DNA from: BOG-908 sp963795825
GTDB taxonomy: Bacteria > Pseudomonadota > Alphaproteobacteria > Acetobacterales > Acetobacteraceae
NCBI GenBank assembly: GCA_963795825.1
Contig: CAWCIW010000002.1
Span: forward strand, 248,001-312,000
DNA: 64,000 nt
Direction: 5' to 3'
Made by a program: the position numbers and the translations under genes
Shown here: piece after piece, positions 17,289-28,060 of the stretch
Position numbering within the stretch: position 1 is the first letter of the stretch
Layout of the letters: each line of letters opens with the position of its first letter
The notes under the pieces: model-generated
What the model was told of the DNA's origin: nothing
Database searches by the model: none
The model's input: the letters and a program-made list of their open reading frames with translations, nothing else

Positions 17289-17474
17289 TGAAAGGCAAGG
17301 AAGGCCTTCTTTTTTGAAAAAAAGAAGCAAAAAACTTTTGCGTTCCCCGGTGCCCGCACGCCCGCGCTCCTTCTGCCAGTCGCGCTCTTGCAGAAAGAGC
17401 GCGGGCGGTCCTGCCGCGGGGAACGCAAAAGTTTTTTGCTTCTTTTTTTCAAAAAAGAAGGCCTTTCTTCCTGC
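17289..17474. repeat. PHE element 7 (full): entire hrpB-dsbD divergent intergenic region
   Basis: The left arm has stem CTTCTTTTTT and the right arm CTTCTTTTTTT, each followed inward by CAAAA..TTTTG. The arms are extended inward by GCGTTCCCC and its complement GGGGAACGC, and the core holds a further GC-rich stem (CGCGCTC/GAGCGCG). Read outward, each end has AAGAAGGCC 13-20 bases before a start codon, so it may serve as the ribosome-binding leader in both directions. Confidence 0.92.
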
Positions 17475-19466
17475 ATGCGCCTGATCGCCCTCCTGCTCCT
17501 CCTGCTGATCACCCAAGCCCAAGCCGCCGAAAGCCCCCCACACAGCAACGCCCGTGGCACCGCGACCCTGGTCAGCGACACCGACACCATCGCGCCGGCC
17601 AAGCCGTTCCATCTCGGCCTGCGCCTGCATTTGGCACCCGGCTGGCACACCTACTGGTCCAACCCAGGCGACGCCGGCGCGCCGCCCACGCTCGACATCA
17701 CCGGCGCGCAGGCGGGGCCGATCCAGTATCCGGCGCCGGAGCGGCTCCGCGAGGGGCCGTTCACCAGCTACGCCTATACCGGCGACGTGCTGCTGCCGGT
17801 GACCGCCACCGCGCAGGCGGGCGGCACGATCGCGGCGCACGCGACCTGGCTGGTCTGCGCCACCGTCTGCGTGCCGGAAGACGCCACGTTCCACCTGGAC
17901 CTGCCGGCCGGCAGCGGGGCGCCGGGGGCGGAGGCGGCGTTGTTCCAGGCGGCGGAAGCGCGGCTGCCGCGGCCCAGCCCGTTCGCCGCGCATGTGTCGG
18001 CAGGCGGCGTGCTGTGGCTGGAGGCGCCGCATCTGTCGCTGCGCGACGCGCGGTTCTTTCCGGCGGAGGCGGGGGTGATCGACCAGGGTGCGCCGCAGAC
18101 GTTGCACGTGTCGGCCGACCGGGTTGCGCTGGCGCTGCGGCCGGTAAAGGCGCCGCTCACCGGGCTGGCCGGGGTGCTCGAGTTGACCGATACAGGCGGG
18201 CAGACCGAGGCGCTGACGGTGGCGGCGACCGCCGGCGCGCTGCCGGAAGCTTCAGGCGGGCCGGCAGAAGCGGGGCTGCTGGAAGCGCTGGCGCTGGCGT
18301 TCGCCGGCGGGCTGGTGCTGAACCTGATGCCGTGCGTGCTGCCTGTGCTGGCGATCAAGGCGGTGGCGCTGGCCCGGCTGTCCGGCACCGCGCGCGGTCA
18401 TGTGCGGCGCGAGGCGGCGTTCTACACGCTCGGCGTGCTGGTGGCGTTCTGCACGATCGGCGCGATCACCCTGGCGGCGCGCGCGGCCGGCGACGCGGCA
18501 GGCTGGGGCGTGCAGTTCCAGTCGGCGGTGTTCACCACGGCGACCGGCTGGCTGCTGTTCGCGATCGGGCTGAACCTTTCGGGCGTGTTCCTGGTGGGCG
18601 GGCAGATGGCCGGGGCAGGGCAGGGGCTGGCCGCGCGCGGCAGCTTCTTCACCGGGCTGCTCGCGGTGGTGGTGGCCACGCCGTGCACCGCGCCATTCAT
18701 GGGGGCGGCTTTGGCTGCGGCGCTGGCGATGCCGGCGGCCGAGGGCATGCTGATCTTCGTGGCGCTGGGGCTGGGGCTGGCGGCGCCTTATGCGGCGCTG
18801 GCGCTCAGCCCGGCCTTTGCGCGGCTGTTGCCGAAGCCGGGCGCCTGGATGGACACGCTGAAGCACCTGCTGGCGTTTCCGATGTATGCCGCCGCGTTGT
18901 GGATGGTGTGGGTGGCGAGCCAGCAGACCGACGCGGCCGGGCTGGCGGCGATCTTCGCGAGCTTCCTGCTGGTGGCGTTCGCGGCCTGGGCGTACGGCTT
19001 CGGGCAGACTCGCGACCGGCCTCTGGCGCTGAACCTGGCCGCTTTGGCTGGGGCGGCCGGCGGGGTGGCGCTGCTGGCGGCGCTGGCATGGGGCGCGCCG
19101 GCGGCGCGGGCGGCGGGCGGCGCTTCGGCGGACGGGTCCGAACCGTTTTCCGCGGCGCGTCTGGCCAGCCTGCGGGCTGAGCACCGGCCGGTGCTGGTCG
19201 ATATGAGTGCCGCCTGGTGCGTGACGTGCCTTGTCAACGAGCGGCTGGCGCTGGCGCCGCGCGCGGTGCGCGATGCGTTCGCTTCGCACAGGGTGGCGTA
19301 TCTGAAGGGCGACTGGACGCGTCGGGACGCGGGTATCACGGCGTTCCTGGCGCAGTATGACCGGGCTGGGGTGCCTTTGTACGTGTTCTATCCGGTTGTG
19401 GGGGCGCCTGAGGTTTTGCCGCAGATACTTACGGCTGGGTTGGTTCTGGACCGGGTTTCCAGGTAG
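17475..19466 (+). CDS. DsbD/ScsB-like thiol:disulfide transport protein
   Basis: The protein transfers reducing equivalents from cytoplasmic thioredoxin across the inner membrane to periplasmic thiol proteins. The order of domains is a signal peptide (to about AQA, residue 18) and a DsbD-alpha-like N-terminal domain (to about 240) with WHTYWSNPGDAG and CATVCVPED. Next comes an eight-helix membrane domain (about 275-560) with the redox cysteines in MPCVLPVL and TPCTAPF, and last a C-terminal thioredoxin-like domain with WCVTC. The large N-terminal domain makes ScsB (suppressor of copper sensitivity) the closer match than classical DsbD. The ATG at 17475 lies immediately after PHE element 7. 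The stop is followed directly by the arm at 19468. Confidence 0.9.
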   Translation: MRLIALLLLLLITQAQAAESPPHSNARGTATLVSDTDTIAPAKPFHLGLRLHLAPGWHTYWSNPGDAGAPPTLDITGAQAGPIQYPAPERLREGPFTSYAYTGDVLLPVTATAQAGGTIAAHATWLVCATVCVPEDATFHLDLPAGSGAPGAEAALFQAAEARLPRPSPFAAHVSAGGVLWLEAPHLSLRDARFFPAEAGVIDQGAPQTLHVSADRVALALRPVKAPLTGLAGVLELTDTGGQTEALTVAATAGALPEASGGPAEAGLLEALALAFAGGLVLNLMPCVLPVLAIKAVALARLSGTARGHVRREAAFYTLGVLVAFCTIGAITLAARAAGDAAGWGVQFQSAVFTTATGWLLFAIGLNLSGVFLVGGQMAGAGQGLAARGSFFTGLLAVVVATPCTAPFMGAALAAALAMPAAEGMLIFVALGLGLAAPYAALALSPAFARLLPKPGAWMDTLKHLLAFPMYAAALWMVWVASQQTDAAGLAAIFASFLLVAFAAWAYGFGQTRDRPLALNLAALAGAAGGVALLAALAWGAPAARAAGGASADGSEPFSAARLASLRAEHRPVLVDMSAAWCVTCLVNERLALAPRAVRDAFASHRVAYLKGDWTRRDAGITAFLAQYDRAGVPLYVFYPVVGAPEVLPQILTAGLVLDRVSR

Positions 19467-19467
19467 G

Positions 19468-19516
19468 GAAGCAAGGCCTTCTTTTTTGAAAAAAAGAAGC
19501 AAAAAACTTTTGCTTC
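19468..19516. repeat. PHE element 8 (left arm only)
   Basis: This single left-type arm (stem CTTCTTTTTT, then CAAAAAACTTTTG) starts two bases after the dsbD/scsB stop. The next arm in the inverse orientation is at 20304, beyond the VOC gene. Confidence 0.88.
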
Positions 19517-19572
19517 TGTCCGCTGTGTCGTTGCGTTTGTGCCGTTTTTGAGTCTTGGCTGGCGGAGTTTGG

Positions 19573-20287
19573 ATGGGCTGCGCGATCGATCACGTCTTTG
19601 TCTTTGTCGAGCCTGGCGGCGCCGAGTTGGCGTATCTTGCTTCGCTGGGCCTGGTCGAGACGTATCGTCGGACGCATGCGGGGCAGGGCACGCAGAATAT
19701 CTGTTTCTGTTTCGACAATCTGTTTATCGAGTGCCTGTGGGTGTGCGATACTTCGGCGATACGCAGCCCGGCCGTTGCGCGCACGCGGCTCTACGAACGC
19801 TCGCAATGGCGCACCGCGGGCACCTGCCCGTTCGGCTTTGCCTGGCGCATTTTCGGGGATGATTGCGCGTTCGACCCGCCGGTCTGGGCGTATCGGCCGG
19901 CTTATCTGCCGGACGGCATGGCGATCGATGTCAGCGTCGATGGTGACGATCCGCGACAGCCGATGATGTTCCGATCGCCGAGTGGCGCGCCGCCTTCGGC
20001 ATGGGCGCCGGAACGGCGCGGCAATTTGCAACATGCGGCAGGGCTCGGCCGCGTTCTGGCGCTCCGGTTGGCTCTGCCTCGCGGGATCGCTCGCCAGTCC
20101 CGCACTGGTGGCTTTGGCGGATGCAACGCTCCTGGACATCCGGCCGGAAGCCGGCGCGATGCCCCTGCTGACATGCGAGATCGAACGGCTCGGCCAGAAC
20201 ACACCGCTGAAGATAACTCTTCCCGTAAGCCAGCAACTCGGCCCCCGGCAGCAGAATTTCGACGTCCCAGTAAAGCAGCGGCAGTAA
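19573..20287 (+). CDS. VOC/glyoxalase-like domain protein, frameshifted
   Basis: This is a vicinal-oxygen-chelate superfamily protein of the large glyoxalase-like type. The N-terminal half starts IDHVFVFVEPGGAEL and continues with HAGQGTQNICFCFDNLFIE, ending its module at GTCPFGFAWR. The second half contains DPRQPMMFRSPSG and RRGNLQHAAGLGRV. The frame then breaks. Removing one G from the GGG at 20083-20085 restores RGSLASPALVALADATLLDI and the C-terminus IERLGQNTPLKITLPVSQQL, ending at 20287 after about 237 residues. The function is unknown. The ATG has GGAG six bases upstream. The gene is flanked by inverted single PHE arms. The indel could be a sequencing error. Confidence 0.75.
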
Positions 20288-20303
20288 AAGCCGAGATCGT
20301 CCT

Positions 20304-20365
20304 GGAGGCGTCATAGCAAAAGCTTTTTGGTCCTTTTTCTCGAAAAAGGACTGCTTCCTTCCTTG
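20304..20365. repeat. PHE element 9 (right arm only)
   Basis: This right-type arm (stem GTCCTTTTTC, preceded by GGCGTCATAGC) lies between the VOC gene stop and the convergent GGDEF gene stop. It is the inverted partner of the arm at 19468, about 840 bp away. Confidence 0.88.
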
Positions 20366-20384
20366 CCTTCAGCCACAAACCCAC

Positions 20385-21564
<1,180 letters not shown>

Positions 21565-21682
21565 TCTCCCGTCTACTTACCGTTGTTTTCGGCCGCAGTG
21601 TTGCTTGCAGAAGCTTAACATCCGGCCCGCCAATGATATTGGCAACCTTGGGTTGCGTTGATTGAAGGTGGGTGGGCGAGGC

Positions 21683-21736
21683 AGACAGGAAGGACTTGTT
21701 TTTTGCAAAAAAGAAACAAAAAACTTCTGCTGCGTG
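21683..21736. repeat. PHE element 10 (left arm, slightly decayed)
   Basis: This left-type arm has a TGTTTTTTGCAAAAAAGAAAC hairpin with some mismatches, then CAAAAAACTTCTG. It lies between the mfd stop (21803) and the GGDEF gene start (21564). The next arm, in right orientation, is at 25455 after mfd and the DUF1810 gene. Confidence 0.8.
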
Positions 21737-21802
21737 CTGTTATGCTCGGGCTGGTTACAAATCTGTCAGAGTAACTCGTCCTGACAGTCCCGGCGAAGGG
21801 CT

Positions 21803-24800
21803 TCAGCCACCCTCTATTGCCTGCAGGAAGCGCCGCGCGGCCAGCAAGCGGTCCGGAGAGGACGCGCGCAGGATCAGACGCGAGCCCTTGTGCTCCAGCC
21901 CCTCCACCTCCGGCGCGGCGCCGACGAAATCGCCGGCCACCCCGGCCGGCCCGGCTTCCAGCCGCTTGATCCCCAGCGCGCGGCAATGCGCCCGCAGGTC
22001 GGAGAGGGCCAGCAGGTTGGCCAGCGGCGCGGGCAGTGCGCCGAAGCGGTCCTCCAGCTCCTCGGTCAGCGCCGTCGTGTCCGGCGCATGGCCTAGGCGG
22101 ATATGCAGGGCCAGGCGCGCGGCGGGATCGGCCATGTAGCTGGCCGGGATGTAGGCCGGCGTGTCGAGCACGAGGTCCGGCCGCAGATCGTCCACCTTTT
22201 CGCCGCGCTGCAGCGCCATCGCGCGGCGCAGCAGGAAGCGGGCGAGCTCGGTGCCGAGAAGCCGGGCGTGGCCGGCCTGTTCGCGGCCCGCGAGATCGCC
22301 GGCGCCGCGCTGGTCCAGGTCGGCGGCGGCCACCGCGAAACCGCCGCCCAGCCGGTCATGCGCCTGCAGGGCGGCCAGGCGCTGCGCCGCGGTCGAGGCG
22401 GGCAGATGCCCGGGGTCGGTGAACAGCCAGGCCATGCCGCGGGCGCCGCCGCGGCCCACCCGGCCGCGCAGCTGGTGGAGCTGGGCCAGGCCGAACTGGC
22501 CGGCGTTCCACACCAGGATCGTGTTGGCGCGCGGGATGTCCAGCCCGGCCTCGATGATGTCGGTGGAGAGCAGCACGTCGCCCTGGCCGCCGGCGAAACC
22601 CACGAGCGCGCGGTCGAGCGCATCCGGCTTCATCTTGCCGTGCAGGGTGACGATGGACAGGCGCGGCACCAGGCGCTTGAGCAGACCGGCGAGGCGATCC
22701 AGGTCCTCGATGCGGGGGCAGACGCAGAAGCTCTGGCCACCGCGCGCGTGTTCGCGCAGCAGGGCCGCGCGTATCACCGCGTCGTCTTCCACGCCGATGG
22801 TGGTGCGCACCGGCTGGCGGCGCGCCGGCGGGGTGGTGAGCACGGAGATCGTCTGCAGGCCGGCGAGCGCGCCCTGGAGCGTGCGCGGGATCGGCGTGGC
22901 GGTCAGCGTGAGGGTGTGCACGCCCTTCTTCATCCGGGCCAGCGCGGCCTTGGCGGCGGTGCCGAAGCGCTGCTCCTCGTCGACGATCACCAGCGCCAGG
23001 TTGGCGAAGCGTATCTTCCCGGCGACCAGCGCCTGGGTGCCGATCACCACACGCAGGCTGCCATCGGCGAGGTTCGCGTGTATGGCGCGCTGCTCGGCCG
23101 CATTGGTGAGGCGGGACAGGGCGGCCACCTCGATGCCGAGCGGGGCGAAGCGGCGGCGGAAGGTGGCAAGATGCTGGCGCACCAGCACGGTTGTGGGAGC
23201 CAGCAGCGCCACCTGGTGGCCGGCGAGCGCGCAGGGCGGCCGCCGCGCGCAGGGCGGCTTCGGTTTTGCCGAAACCCACATCGCCGCAGAGCAGGCGGTC
23301 CATCGGGGTGGGCCGGGCGAGGTCGGACGCGATATCGGCAAACGCCGCTTCCTGGTCCGGCGTGGGGGTGAAGGCAAAGGCGGCCACGAAGCGGTCCATC
23401 TCGCGCGGCGGCGGGCGCAAAGCCGGCGCGATGGCCTGGGCGCGCGCTTCGGCTTCGGCCACGAGCGCGCGCGCCGTGCTGTCCAGCCCGACGAGCACCT
23501 TGGCGCGGCGCTTCGCCCAGCTCGCGCCATCGGCGCGGTCCAGCGACACGCCCTGGGTGCCCGATCCGTGGCGCCAGATGCGGTCGGTTTCCGCGCAATC
23601 TACCAGCTTGCGCGTGCCGCAGGCGAAGCCGAGCACGAGGTGGTCGGCCGGGTGGGCGGCGGTGATCGTCTCGATGCCGTCGAGCCGCGCCATGCCGTGA
23701 TCGAGGTGGATGATCGCGTCGCCCGTGCGCAACGGCACGTCGAACAGACCGTCCTGCACGGCGGGGCGATGGCGCGGCGGCAGGATGTCGGGGGCTGCGA
23801 GCACGATGGCTTCGGCGGTGGCGAAGCCGCGCCCGACGCCGTCCGGCAGCACGGCAAGCGTGCCGGGCGGCGTGGCCACCAGGTCCGCCCAGCCCTGGCA
23901 GGGCCGGGCCGGCAAAGCGAGGGCGCGGGCCAGGCGCTGGCCGGACAGGCCGATGCGCTGGCCGGACGCGGTGTGCGCGGCGATAAAGGCGCGGGCGGCG
24001 TCGACCGGAAGGCGCGCGGTGCGGAACGGGGGCGGGGCGTCGGTTTGCGGCCAGACCAGCGTTTCGGCATGGGCGATGGCTTTGCGCCAGGCGGTTTTGT
24101 CCAGATACAGCCCGTCCGGCGGAAGCGGCCCGCCGGCGGCGCGGCACAGGGCGATGCGGGTAGTGCGCGCCTCGGCGATCTGGGCCAGGTGGTCGGCCGC
24201 GCGTTCGGCGGCCTGCGGATCGAGCAGGATGCGCGCCCCGGCGAGCAGCGCGAACAGGCTTTCCAGGTTGCCGGCGAGCAGCGGGAGATCGTGTTCCAGG
24301 CCGGGTACGCGGTCCGGCGCCGTCTCGTCCGGGCCGAACACCAGCTCGGAGGCCGGCCCGATCGTCCGGCCGGGCACCACGCCGACGCTGCGCTGGCTCG
24401 CGGGGTCGAACCGGTCGATCTCGCCGATGGTCTGCGCGCCGGGCGGGCCTTCCAGGCGGACGCGCAAAGCGGCGCCGCCATCGGCGGGGATCACGTCGAG
24501 CAGGGTCGCGTGCAGGGCGATTTCGCCTGGGTGGTCCGCTTCGTCCACGGCCGCGTAGCCGAGGCGGAGGAGGGCCGCGCAGACCGCCGCCGGGTCGATC
24601 GGCTGGCCGGTTTCGAGCCGTAGCGCGCGGTAGCGGGCGGGCGGCGGCAGGCGCTGGACGGCGGCTTCGGGGGAGGCGACCACCAGGCGGGTCCGGCCGG
24701 CGGCGATCGCGTGCAGGGCGCGCATGCGCTGGCCCATGATGGCGCGCGTGGGGCTGGCGCGGTCATAGGCCAGGCAATCCCAGCCGGGCAGCAGGACGGG

Positions 24801-25022
24801 GGCAAATTCCGGAAGCAGGGCGGCGGCGCTGGCGGCCAGGCGAGCGGCCTGTGCTTCGCTGTGCGCGATCAGCAGGAGAGTGTCGGCCTGGGCGGCGAGT
24901 GTGGTCAGGCCGGCATTTTCGCTGGCGTGTTTCGTGTTGGCGTGGGCAGGCACCGGGCGCTGTTCCTGGAGACGGGAAGGCTGTGAACGGCGCGGGTGCT
25001 GCTGCGTTTTCGCTGCCGACAT
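21803..25022 (-). CDS. mfd: transcription-repair coupling factor Mfd, frameshifted
   Basis: Mfd removes RNA polymerase stalled at DNA lesions and recruits UvrA. A divergent UvrB-like N-terminal part (with LLPGWDCLAYDR) is followed by the CarD-like RNA-polymerase-interacting domain (DAIIHLDHGMARLDGIE), then RecG-like helicase domains. These carry MDRLLCGDVGFGKTEAALRA, DEEQRFG, TATPIPRTL and GRVGRGG, and a C-terminal TRCF domain comes last. The frame is interrupted near 23240, between FGKTEAALRAAAAL and LAGHQVALLAPTTVL; removing one base rejoins them. At about 1,070 residues it is somewhat shorter than typical Mfd. The start at 25022 (MSAAKTQQ) is preferred over 25037, but both overlap the divergent DUF1810 start. 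Confidence 0.9.
21955..21960. other. note on the mfd 3' region
   Basis: No separate feature is called here. All long plus-strand frames across 21.9-24.6 kb are antisense shadows of mfd. Confidence 0.3.
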
Positions 25023-25434
25023 GACAGCCATGCACAATCTCGCGCGTTTCGAGGCCGCCCAGGCGGACGTCTACGACCAGGCGCTGGCCGAGCTGCGGGC
25101 CGGGCGCAAGCGGTCGCACTGGATGTGGTTCATCTTTCCGCAGGTGGCGGGGCTGGGGGAGAGTGCGATGTCGAGGTTCTACGCCATTGCGTCGCTGGAC
25201 GAGGCCAGGGTGTACCTGGCGCATCCGGTGCTGGGCAGGCGCTTGCTGGCATGCACGGAGGCGGTCTGCGCGCATGCGGGCCAGACCGCGCGGGCCATCT
25301 TCGGCAGCCCGGACGACATGAAGTTCCGGTCGAGCCTGACACTGTTCAGGCAAGTGGACGACCGCTTCCAAACAGGCCTGGACGCCTTTTTCGCAGGCGC
25401 CGAGTATCCGCTCACGGTCCAGTTGTTGCGCTAG
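25021..25434 (+). CDS. DUF1810 family protein
   Basis: This 137-residue protein matches the DUF1810 family. It has HNLARFEAAQADVYDQALAE at the N-terminus, then the hallmark KRSHWMWFIFPQVAGLG. Conserved HPVLGRRLL and SPDDMKFRSSLTLF segments follow. The biochemical role of the family is not established to my knowledge. The ATG at 25021 overlaps the divergent mfd start (CATG). A second ATG at 25030 is equally possible. There is no obvious Shine-Dalgarno sequence. Confidence 0.88.
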   Translation: MTAMHNLARFEAAQADVYDQALAELRAGRKRSHWMWFIFPQVAGLGESAMSRFYAIASLDEARVYLAHPVLGRRLLACTEAVCAHAGQTARAIFGSPDDMKFRSSLTLFRQVDDRFQTGLDAFFAGAEYPLTVQLLR

Positions 25435-25454
25435 ACTTCGAGGGAAGGCGACAG

Positions 25455-25502
25455 CGGAGTTGAAAGTCTTTTGCTTCTTTTCTTCAGAAAAGAAGGCCTT
25501 CC
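25455..25502. repeat. PHE element 11 (right arm only)
   Basis: This right-type arm has AAAGTCTTTTG, then a CTTCTTTTC hairpin with a TTCA turn. It ends in GGCCTTCC exactly at the ispG stop (25503). It separates convergent DUF1810 and ispG genes. Confidence 0.87.
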
Positions 25503-26624
25503 TTACGTCGTTTCGAGAACCGGAAGCCCTTCCGCCTTGATGGCTGCCACCTTCAACTCGACCTGCTCGACGATGTGATCGATCATGCTGGCGCCCTCGA
25601 CCGTATGGTCCTGCCGCCCGGCCGCATACACCATATGGCGCCCGTTGCCGCCGCCGGTGACCCCGAGATCCGTCATCAGCGCCTCCCCGGGCCCGTTGAC
25701 CACGCAGCCGATGATCGAGAGCGTGACGGGTGTTTCGATGTGGGCCAGGCGGTCTTCCAGGGCGGCCACGGTGCGGATCACGTCGAAGCCCTGGCGCGCG
25801 CAGGACGGGCAGGAGATGATCTTCACACCGCGGTGGCGGATGCCGAGCGATTTGAGGATGTCCCACCCGACATGGACCTCTTCCGCGGGTTCGGCGGAGA
25901 GCGACACGCGCACCGTGTCGCCGATGCCGGCCCAGAGCAGGTTGCCCAGGCCGATGGAGGATTTCACCGTGCCGGCGCGTTTGCCGCCGGCTTCGGTGAT
26001 GCCGATGTGGAGCGGGTGGTCGCAGACTTCGGCGAGCTGGGTGTAGGCGGCCACCGCGAGGAACACGTCGGACGCTTTCACGCTGATCTTGAACTCGTGG
26101 AAGTCGTGGTCCTGCAGGATCTTGGCGTGTTCGAGGGCGGATTCGACCAGCGCGTCGGGGTTCGGCTCGCCGTATTTCTCGAGCAAATGGCGCTCCAGCG
26201 AGCCGGCGTTCACGCCGATGCGTATGGAGCAATTATAGTCGCGCGCGGCCTTTACGACTTCGCGCACGCGGTCTGCGCTGCCGATATTGCCGGGGTTGAT
26301 GCGCAGGCAGGCGGCACCGGCCTGGGCCGCCTCGATGGCGCGTTTGTAGTGGAAATGGATGTCCGCGACGATCGGCACGTTCACTTCGCGCACGATTTCG
26401 GCCAGCGCTGCGGTGCTTTCCACGTCCGGGCAGGAGACGCGCACGATGTCCACGCCGGCGATTTCGGCCAGGCGGATCTGGGCGATGGTGGCGGCGGCGT
26501 CCGACGTGAGGGTGTTGGTCATGGTCTGGATGGAGACGGGCGCGTCGCCGCCCACGGGCACGCGGCCCACGTGGATCTGCCGCGACTTGCGGCGTTCGAT
26601 CTTCTGGTAGGGGCGGTAGTTCAT
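25503..26624 (-). CDS. ispG: 4-hydroxy-3-methylbut-2-en-1-yl diphosphate synthase IspG
   Basis: IspG (GcpE) is the [4Fe-4S] enzyme that converts MEcPP to HMBPP in the MEP isoprenoid pathway. This pathway also feeds hopanoid synthesis. The 373-residue protein starts MNYRPYQKIERRKSR and has VPIVADIHFHYKRA, INPGNIG and HIGITEAGG. The cluster cysteines are in SCPSCARQGFD and, near the C-terminus, IIGCVVNGPGE. An open frame extends upstream, but family alignment favours the ATG at 26624. dxr of the same pathway is at 59.4 kb, so the pathway genes are dispersed. Confidence 0.96.
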   Translation of the reverse strand: MNYRPYQKIERRKSRQIHVGRVPVGGDAPVSIQTMTNTLTSDAAATIAQIRLAEIAGVDIVRVSCPDVESTAALAEIVREVNVPIVADIHFHYKRAIEAAQAGAACLRINPGNIGSADRVREVVKAARDYNCSIRIGVNAGSLERHLLEKYGEPNPDALVESALEHAKILQDHDFHEFKISVKASDVFLAVAAYTQLAEVCDHPLHIGITEAGGKRAGTVKSSIGLGNLLWAGIGDTVRVSLSAEPAEEVHVGWDILKSLGIRHRGVKIISCPSCARQGFDVIRTVAALEDRLAHIETPVTLSIIGCVVNGPGEALMTDLGVTGGGNGRHMVYAAGRQDHTVEGASMIDHIVEQVELKVAAIKAEGLPVLETT

Positions 26625-26702
26625 GGGCGGTGTGTTCCCGTGTGGGGGGCGTCGTGTGCCGGATGGATATAGGGCGGCGGGGTGTTGGGTCAAAGTGCTT
26701 GA

Positions 26703-26957
26703 GGGGAGGACCCGGCGAACGAGATGTTGGCCAGCGCGGCCAGCATCTGGGTGCTTTCGATCGCGGCGTGGTCGGAGCGGGGCGATTGGGGCGCCGTCCA
26801 AGCTTGCGCAGGCTGCGCGGATGACGGGGTTCCGGCTCACGGGATAACCGGTCTGCACGCGTCGGACCTGGCGGGGCTGCCGATGCCGCACCGCGATCCG
26901 TTCGACCGCCTGCTGGTGGCCCAGGCGCGCGCGCTGTGCCGGCGCGGCTGGGCGTAA
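26703..26957 (+). pseudogene. PIN-domain (VapC-like) toxin remnant
   Basis: One plus-strand frame contains two landmarks of PIN-domain VapC toxins in the right order and spacing: EMLASAASIW (usually SAASIWEI) and LPMPHRDPFDRLLVAQA. The N-terminal 45-50 residues with the first catalytic Asp are missing, as is the C-terminal strand after the HRDPFDR helix. The middle (VQACAGCADDG) is poorly conserved. It is best read as a decayed toxin gene; no vapB antitoxin is visible. It fills most of the 390 bp between ispG and the glycosyltransferase gene. Confidence 0.65.
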
Positions 26958-27013
26958 CGATTTCGTAACCTTGTGCGGATAGCCTGACGCGCATCGTAAC
27001 GGATCGCGGCCTC

Positions 27014-27770
27014 ATGGCATCACCCAATCACGCCAGCATCGTCGTCTGCACGCCCTGCTATGGCGGCGTCGTCACGCAAGGCTACATGCTCTCCACCACG
27101 AACCTGATGATTCAGGGCATCAGTCCGGCTTCGCCGTGACCGTGGACCTGCACGGATTCGATTCGCTGATCACCCGCAGCCGCAACACGCTGGTCGCGCG
27201 GTTCATGGACCGGCCCACCGCCACGCATCTGCTGTTCGTGGATGCGGACATCACCTATCTGCCCTCGCAGGTGATCCGCATGATCGCGTTCGGGCAGGAT
27301 GTGGTGGCCGGGATGTATCCGCTGAAGACGCATGACTGGTCGCCGGAGGCGATCACCCGGGTGCGCCAGGGGGAGGGGCTGGGCACCGCGGCATTGCGTT
27401 ATGTGGGGCTGCCCTGCGCGGAGGATGTGCGCGCGGAGAAGGATGGTTTCGTGACCGGCGAATATGCCGGCACCGGTTTCATGATGATCACGGCGCGAGG
27501 TTCTCGTGCGCATGATGGCGGCCTATCCGCGAGCTGCGTTTCGCCGCGGCGCATGACCGCGCGACGGAGGATACGAGCCCGCACCAGTTTGCGCTGTTCG
27601 ATTGCATGATCGAGCCGGAAACGCAGCATTATCTCAGCGAGGACTATACGTTCTGCCGGCGCTGGCGTGCGCTTGGCGGCGAGATCTGGCTGGATACGCA
27701 GGGCGCGCTGGTGCATACCGGGGCGCAGGATTTCGTGGGTAATCCGGCTTTGCGGTATCGCGTGGGTTAG
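27014..27770 (+). pseudogene. GT-A-like glycosyltransferase family protein with three frameshifts
   Basis: The reconstructed product is about 251 residues. It starts MASPNHASIVVCTPCYGG, continues with FAVTVDLHGFDSLITRSRN, and has ATHLLFVDADITY, the DxD-type acidic motif of GT-A fold glycosyltransferases. Then come DVVAGMYPLK and GEYAGTGFMMI. The C-terminus is PHQFALFDCMIEP..LSEDYTFCRRW..GAQDFVGNPAL. The frame changes near 27118 (one base missing), 27495 and 27529 (one base extra each). Conserved sequence continues in the new frame each time, so the breaks are recent or artefactual. The acceptor is unknown. The stop is followed within three bases by a PHE arm. Confidence 0.62.
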
Positions 27771-27772
27771 GT

Positions 27773-27822
27773 AGGAAGGAGGCCTTCTTTTCTAAAGAAA
27801 AGAAGCAAAAGACTTTTCTCGG
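27773..27822. repeat. PHE element 12 (left arm, variant stem)
   Basis: This left-type arm has a CTTCTTTTC hairpin and a TAAA turn, then CAAAAGACTTTT. It starts directly after the glycosyltransferase stop. Confidence 0.82.
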
Positions 27823-27941
27823 TTAGCTGGCGAGGCGCTTTGGTTGTTTGGTCGAACGCTCGGCTACAAGATCGTTCCGTTATGCGAGCGCGAGAGATGT
27901 CGGGCTTATTCCAACGAAAGTTGAGATAGACGCAGCCGAGA

Positions 27942-28020
27942 CAGGCAAGACGGCAGTCTTTTTCGAGACAAAGGACCAAGAAGCTTTTGCTCCGGCGCCT
28001 GCACCACAGCCCAGGCTCGT
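27942..28020. repeat. PHE element 12b (decayed left arm plus core fragment)
   Basis: The region reads CAGTCTTTTTCGAGACAAAGG, then AGAAGCTTTTGCTCC and CCTGCACCACAGCCC. It is a mutated version of the left half of PHE element 14 (47156-47345), with several mismatches that break the stem. Neither arm here has an adjacent inverse partner before 33.8 kb. Confidence 0.75.
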
Positions 28021-28060
28021 ACTCGGACGTGGCCTCTTCTTTTGGCTGGCTGGCCGGGCT

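Noticed and set aside
22103..24623. Long plus-strand ORFs across mfd
   Set aside because: Low-complexity antisense shadows; mfd on the minus strand has clear helicase motifs.
25503..26891. IspG start at 26891
   Set aside because: The extra 89 residues are not family-like and run antisense to the vapC relic; the ATG at 26624 fits IspG.
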